From an uncultured Rhodospirillales bacterium (GTDB taxonomy: Bacteria > Pseudomonadota > Alphaproteobacteria > Acetobacterales > Acetobacteraceae), in the NCBI GenBank assembly GCA_903928045.1, contig CAIYPH010000044.1, forward strand, positions 1 to 5,920: a stretch of 5,920 nt of DNA, in the 5' to 3' direction. The notes under the pieces were generated by a model. It did not search any database, was not told the origin of the DNA, and saw only the letters and a program-made list of their open reading frames with translations. Made by a program: the position numbers and the translations under genes. This document shows positions 5,558 to 5,920 of the stretch, one piece after another. Each line of letters opens with the position of its first letter. Positions within the stretch are counted from its first letter, which is position 1.

Positions 5558-5908
5558 ATGACCATCCGCCGCCTGCAAGAGGAAGCCCGCCTGTCCGGCG
5601 CCGTCATTCATGGCGGGCTGGTCTATCTCGCCGGCCAGGTCGCCGATGACACCTCGCTGGACGTCGAGGGCCAGACCGCCGATATCCTGCGCCAGATCGA
5701 CGCGCTGCTGGCCGAGGCCGGCACCGACAAATCCCGCCTGCTCTCGGTGCAGATCTTCATCACCGACATCACGCAAACCGCGGCGATGAACCGCGCCTGG
5801 GATGCCTGGATGGACCCCAAGGCCAAGCCTGCGCGGGCCACGGTGGAGGCCAAGCTGGTCGATCCCGGCTGGAAGCTTGAAATCACCGGGGTGGCGGCGA
5901 TCCCATGA
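5558..5908 (+). CDS. Rid family protein (RidA/YjgF/YER057c/UK114 superfamily)
   Basis: A 116-residue cytoplasmic protein, normal size for the Rid superfamily, whose archetype RidA hydrolyses reactive enamines and imines made by PLP enzymes; members form trimers. Landmarks are LVYLAGQVADD (21-31), the helix GQTADILRQIDALLAEAG (38-55), SVQIFITDI (63-71), and PARATVEAKL (91-100) with Arg93 in the place of the RidA substrate-binding arginine. The end KLEITGVAA (107-114) has Thr110 where RidA has a conserved glutamate (my alignment), so it may belong to a divergent subgroup and imine deaminase activity is not assured. The start at 5558 is set by AAGGGGAG at 5543-5550; earlier in-frame starts would lie inside znuB. 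It follows znuB by 28 bases and its stop overlaps the next start. Confidence 0.9.
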   Translation: MTIRRLQEEARLSGAVIHGGLVYLAGQVADDTSLDVEGQTADILRQIDALLAEAGTDKSRLLSVQIFITDITQTAAMNRAWDAWMDPKAKPARATVEAKLVDPGWKLEITGVAAIP

Positions 5909-5920
5909 TCCCCAACGCCA
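5905..5920 (+). CDS. Start of a further gene, cut by the window edge
   Basis: ATG at 5905 overlaps the Rid stop TGA (5906-5908) as ATGA, the same coupling used upstream. Only MIPNA can be read before the window ends. The first residues do not look like a signal peptide start, so a secreted znuA is not favoured, but five residues cannot settle it. Confidence 0.45.

Overview
The window is GC-rich and densely packed. It reads as chromosome of a high-GC Alphaproteobacterium, with Acetobacteraceae or a similar group as the best guess. The guess rests on base composition, the style of the solute-binding protein and its twin-arginine-like signal, and a Zur-type operator; no rRNA or marker gene confirms it. 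I see no tRNA, rRNA, CRISPR array, insertion sequence or phage gene.

Layout. Positions 4-183 hold a short, basic, proline-rich reading frame on the + strand. It may be the tail of a gene that begins before the window. Facing it on the - strand is a three-gene set read from 3719 down to 231: a short-chain dehydrogenase/reductase (SDR), a C45-family N-terminal-nucleophile acyltransferase/hydrolase, and a secreted family 5 (dipeptide/oligopeptide type) solute-binding protein. The SDR and C45 genes are 1 base apart and the binding protein follows after 80 bases, so one transcript is likely. No family 5 permease or ATPase is present.

From about 3790 to the right edge a + strand operon runs: a candidate small membrane peptide (3849-3932, or from 3828), a zinc-type ABC ATPase (znuC-like, 3929-4672), its membrane permease (znuB-like, 4669-5529), a Rid-family protein (5558-5908), and the first codons of another gene (5905 onward). 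Four-base stop/start overlaps (ATGA, GTGA, ATGA) link most of them, so the genes appear translationally coupled. The substrate-binding protein znuA is not in the window.

The regulatory centre is the divergent region 3720-3848. An AT-rich palindrome at 3813-3827 closely matches the Zur (zinc uptake regulator) operator. It covers a plausible -10 box for the rightward operon and also contains a perfect extended -10 (TGGTATAAT) on the leftward strand. Zinc control of the transporter is therefore well supported. Zinc control of the leftward SDR/C45/binding-protein operon is possible but unproven.

The most novel element is the small single-span membrane peptide frame between the Zur site and znuC. 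Its stop overlaps the znuC start, and its longer version begins at the predicted transcription start. Other points of note are an SDR lacking the usual catalytic serine and a Shine-Dalgarno sequence buried in a hairpin in front of the Rid gene.
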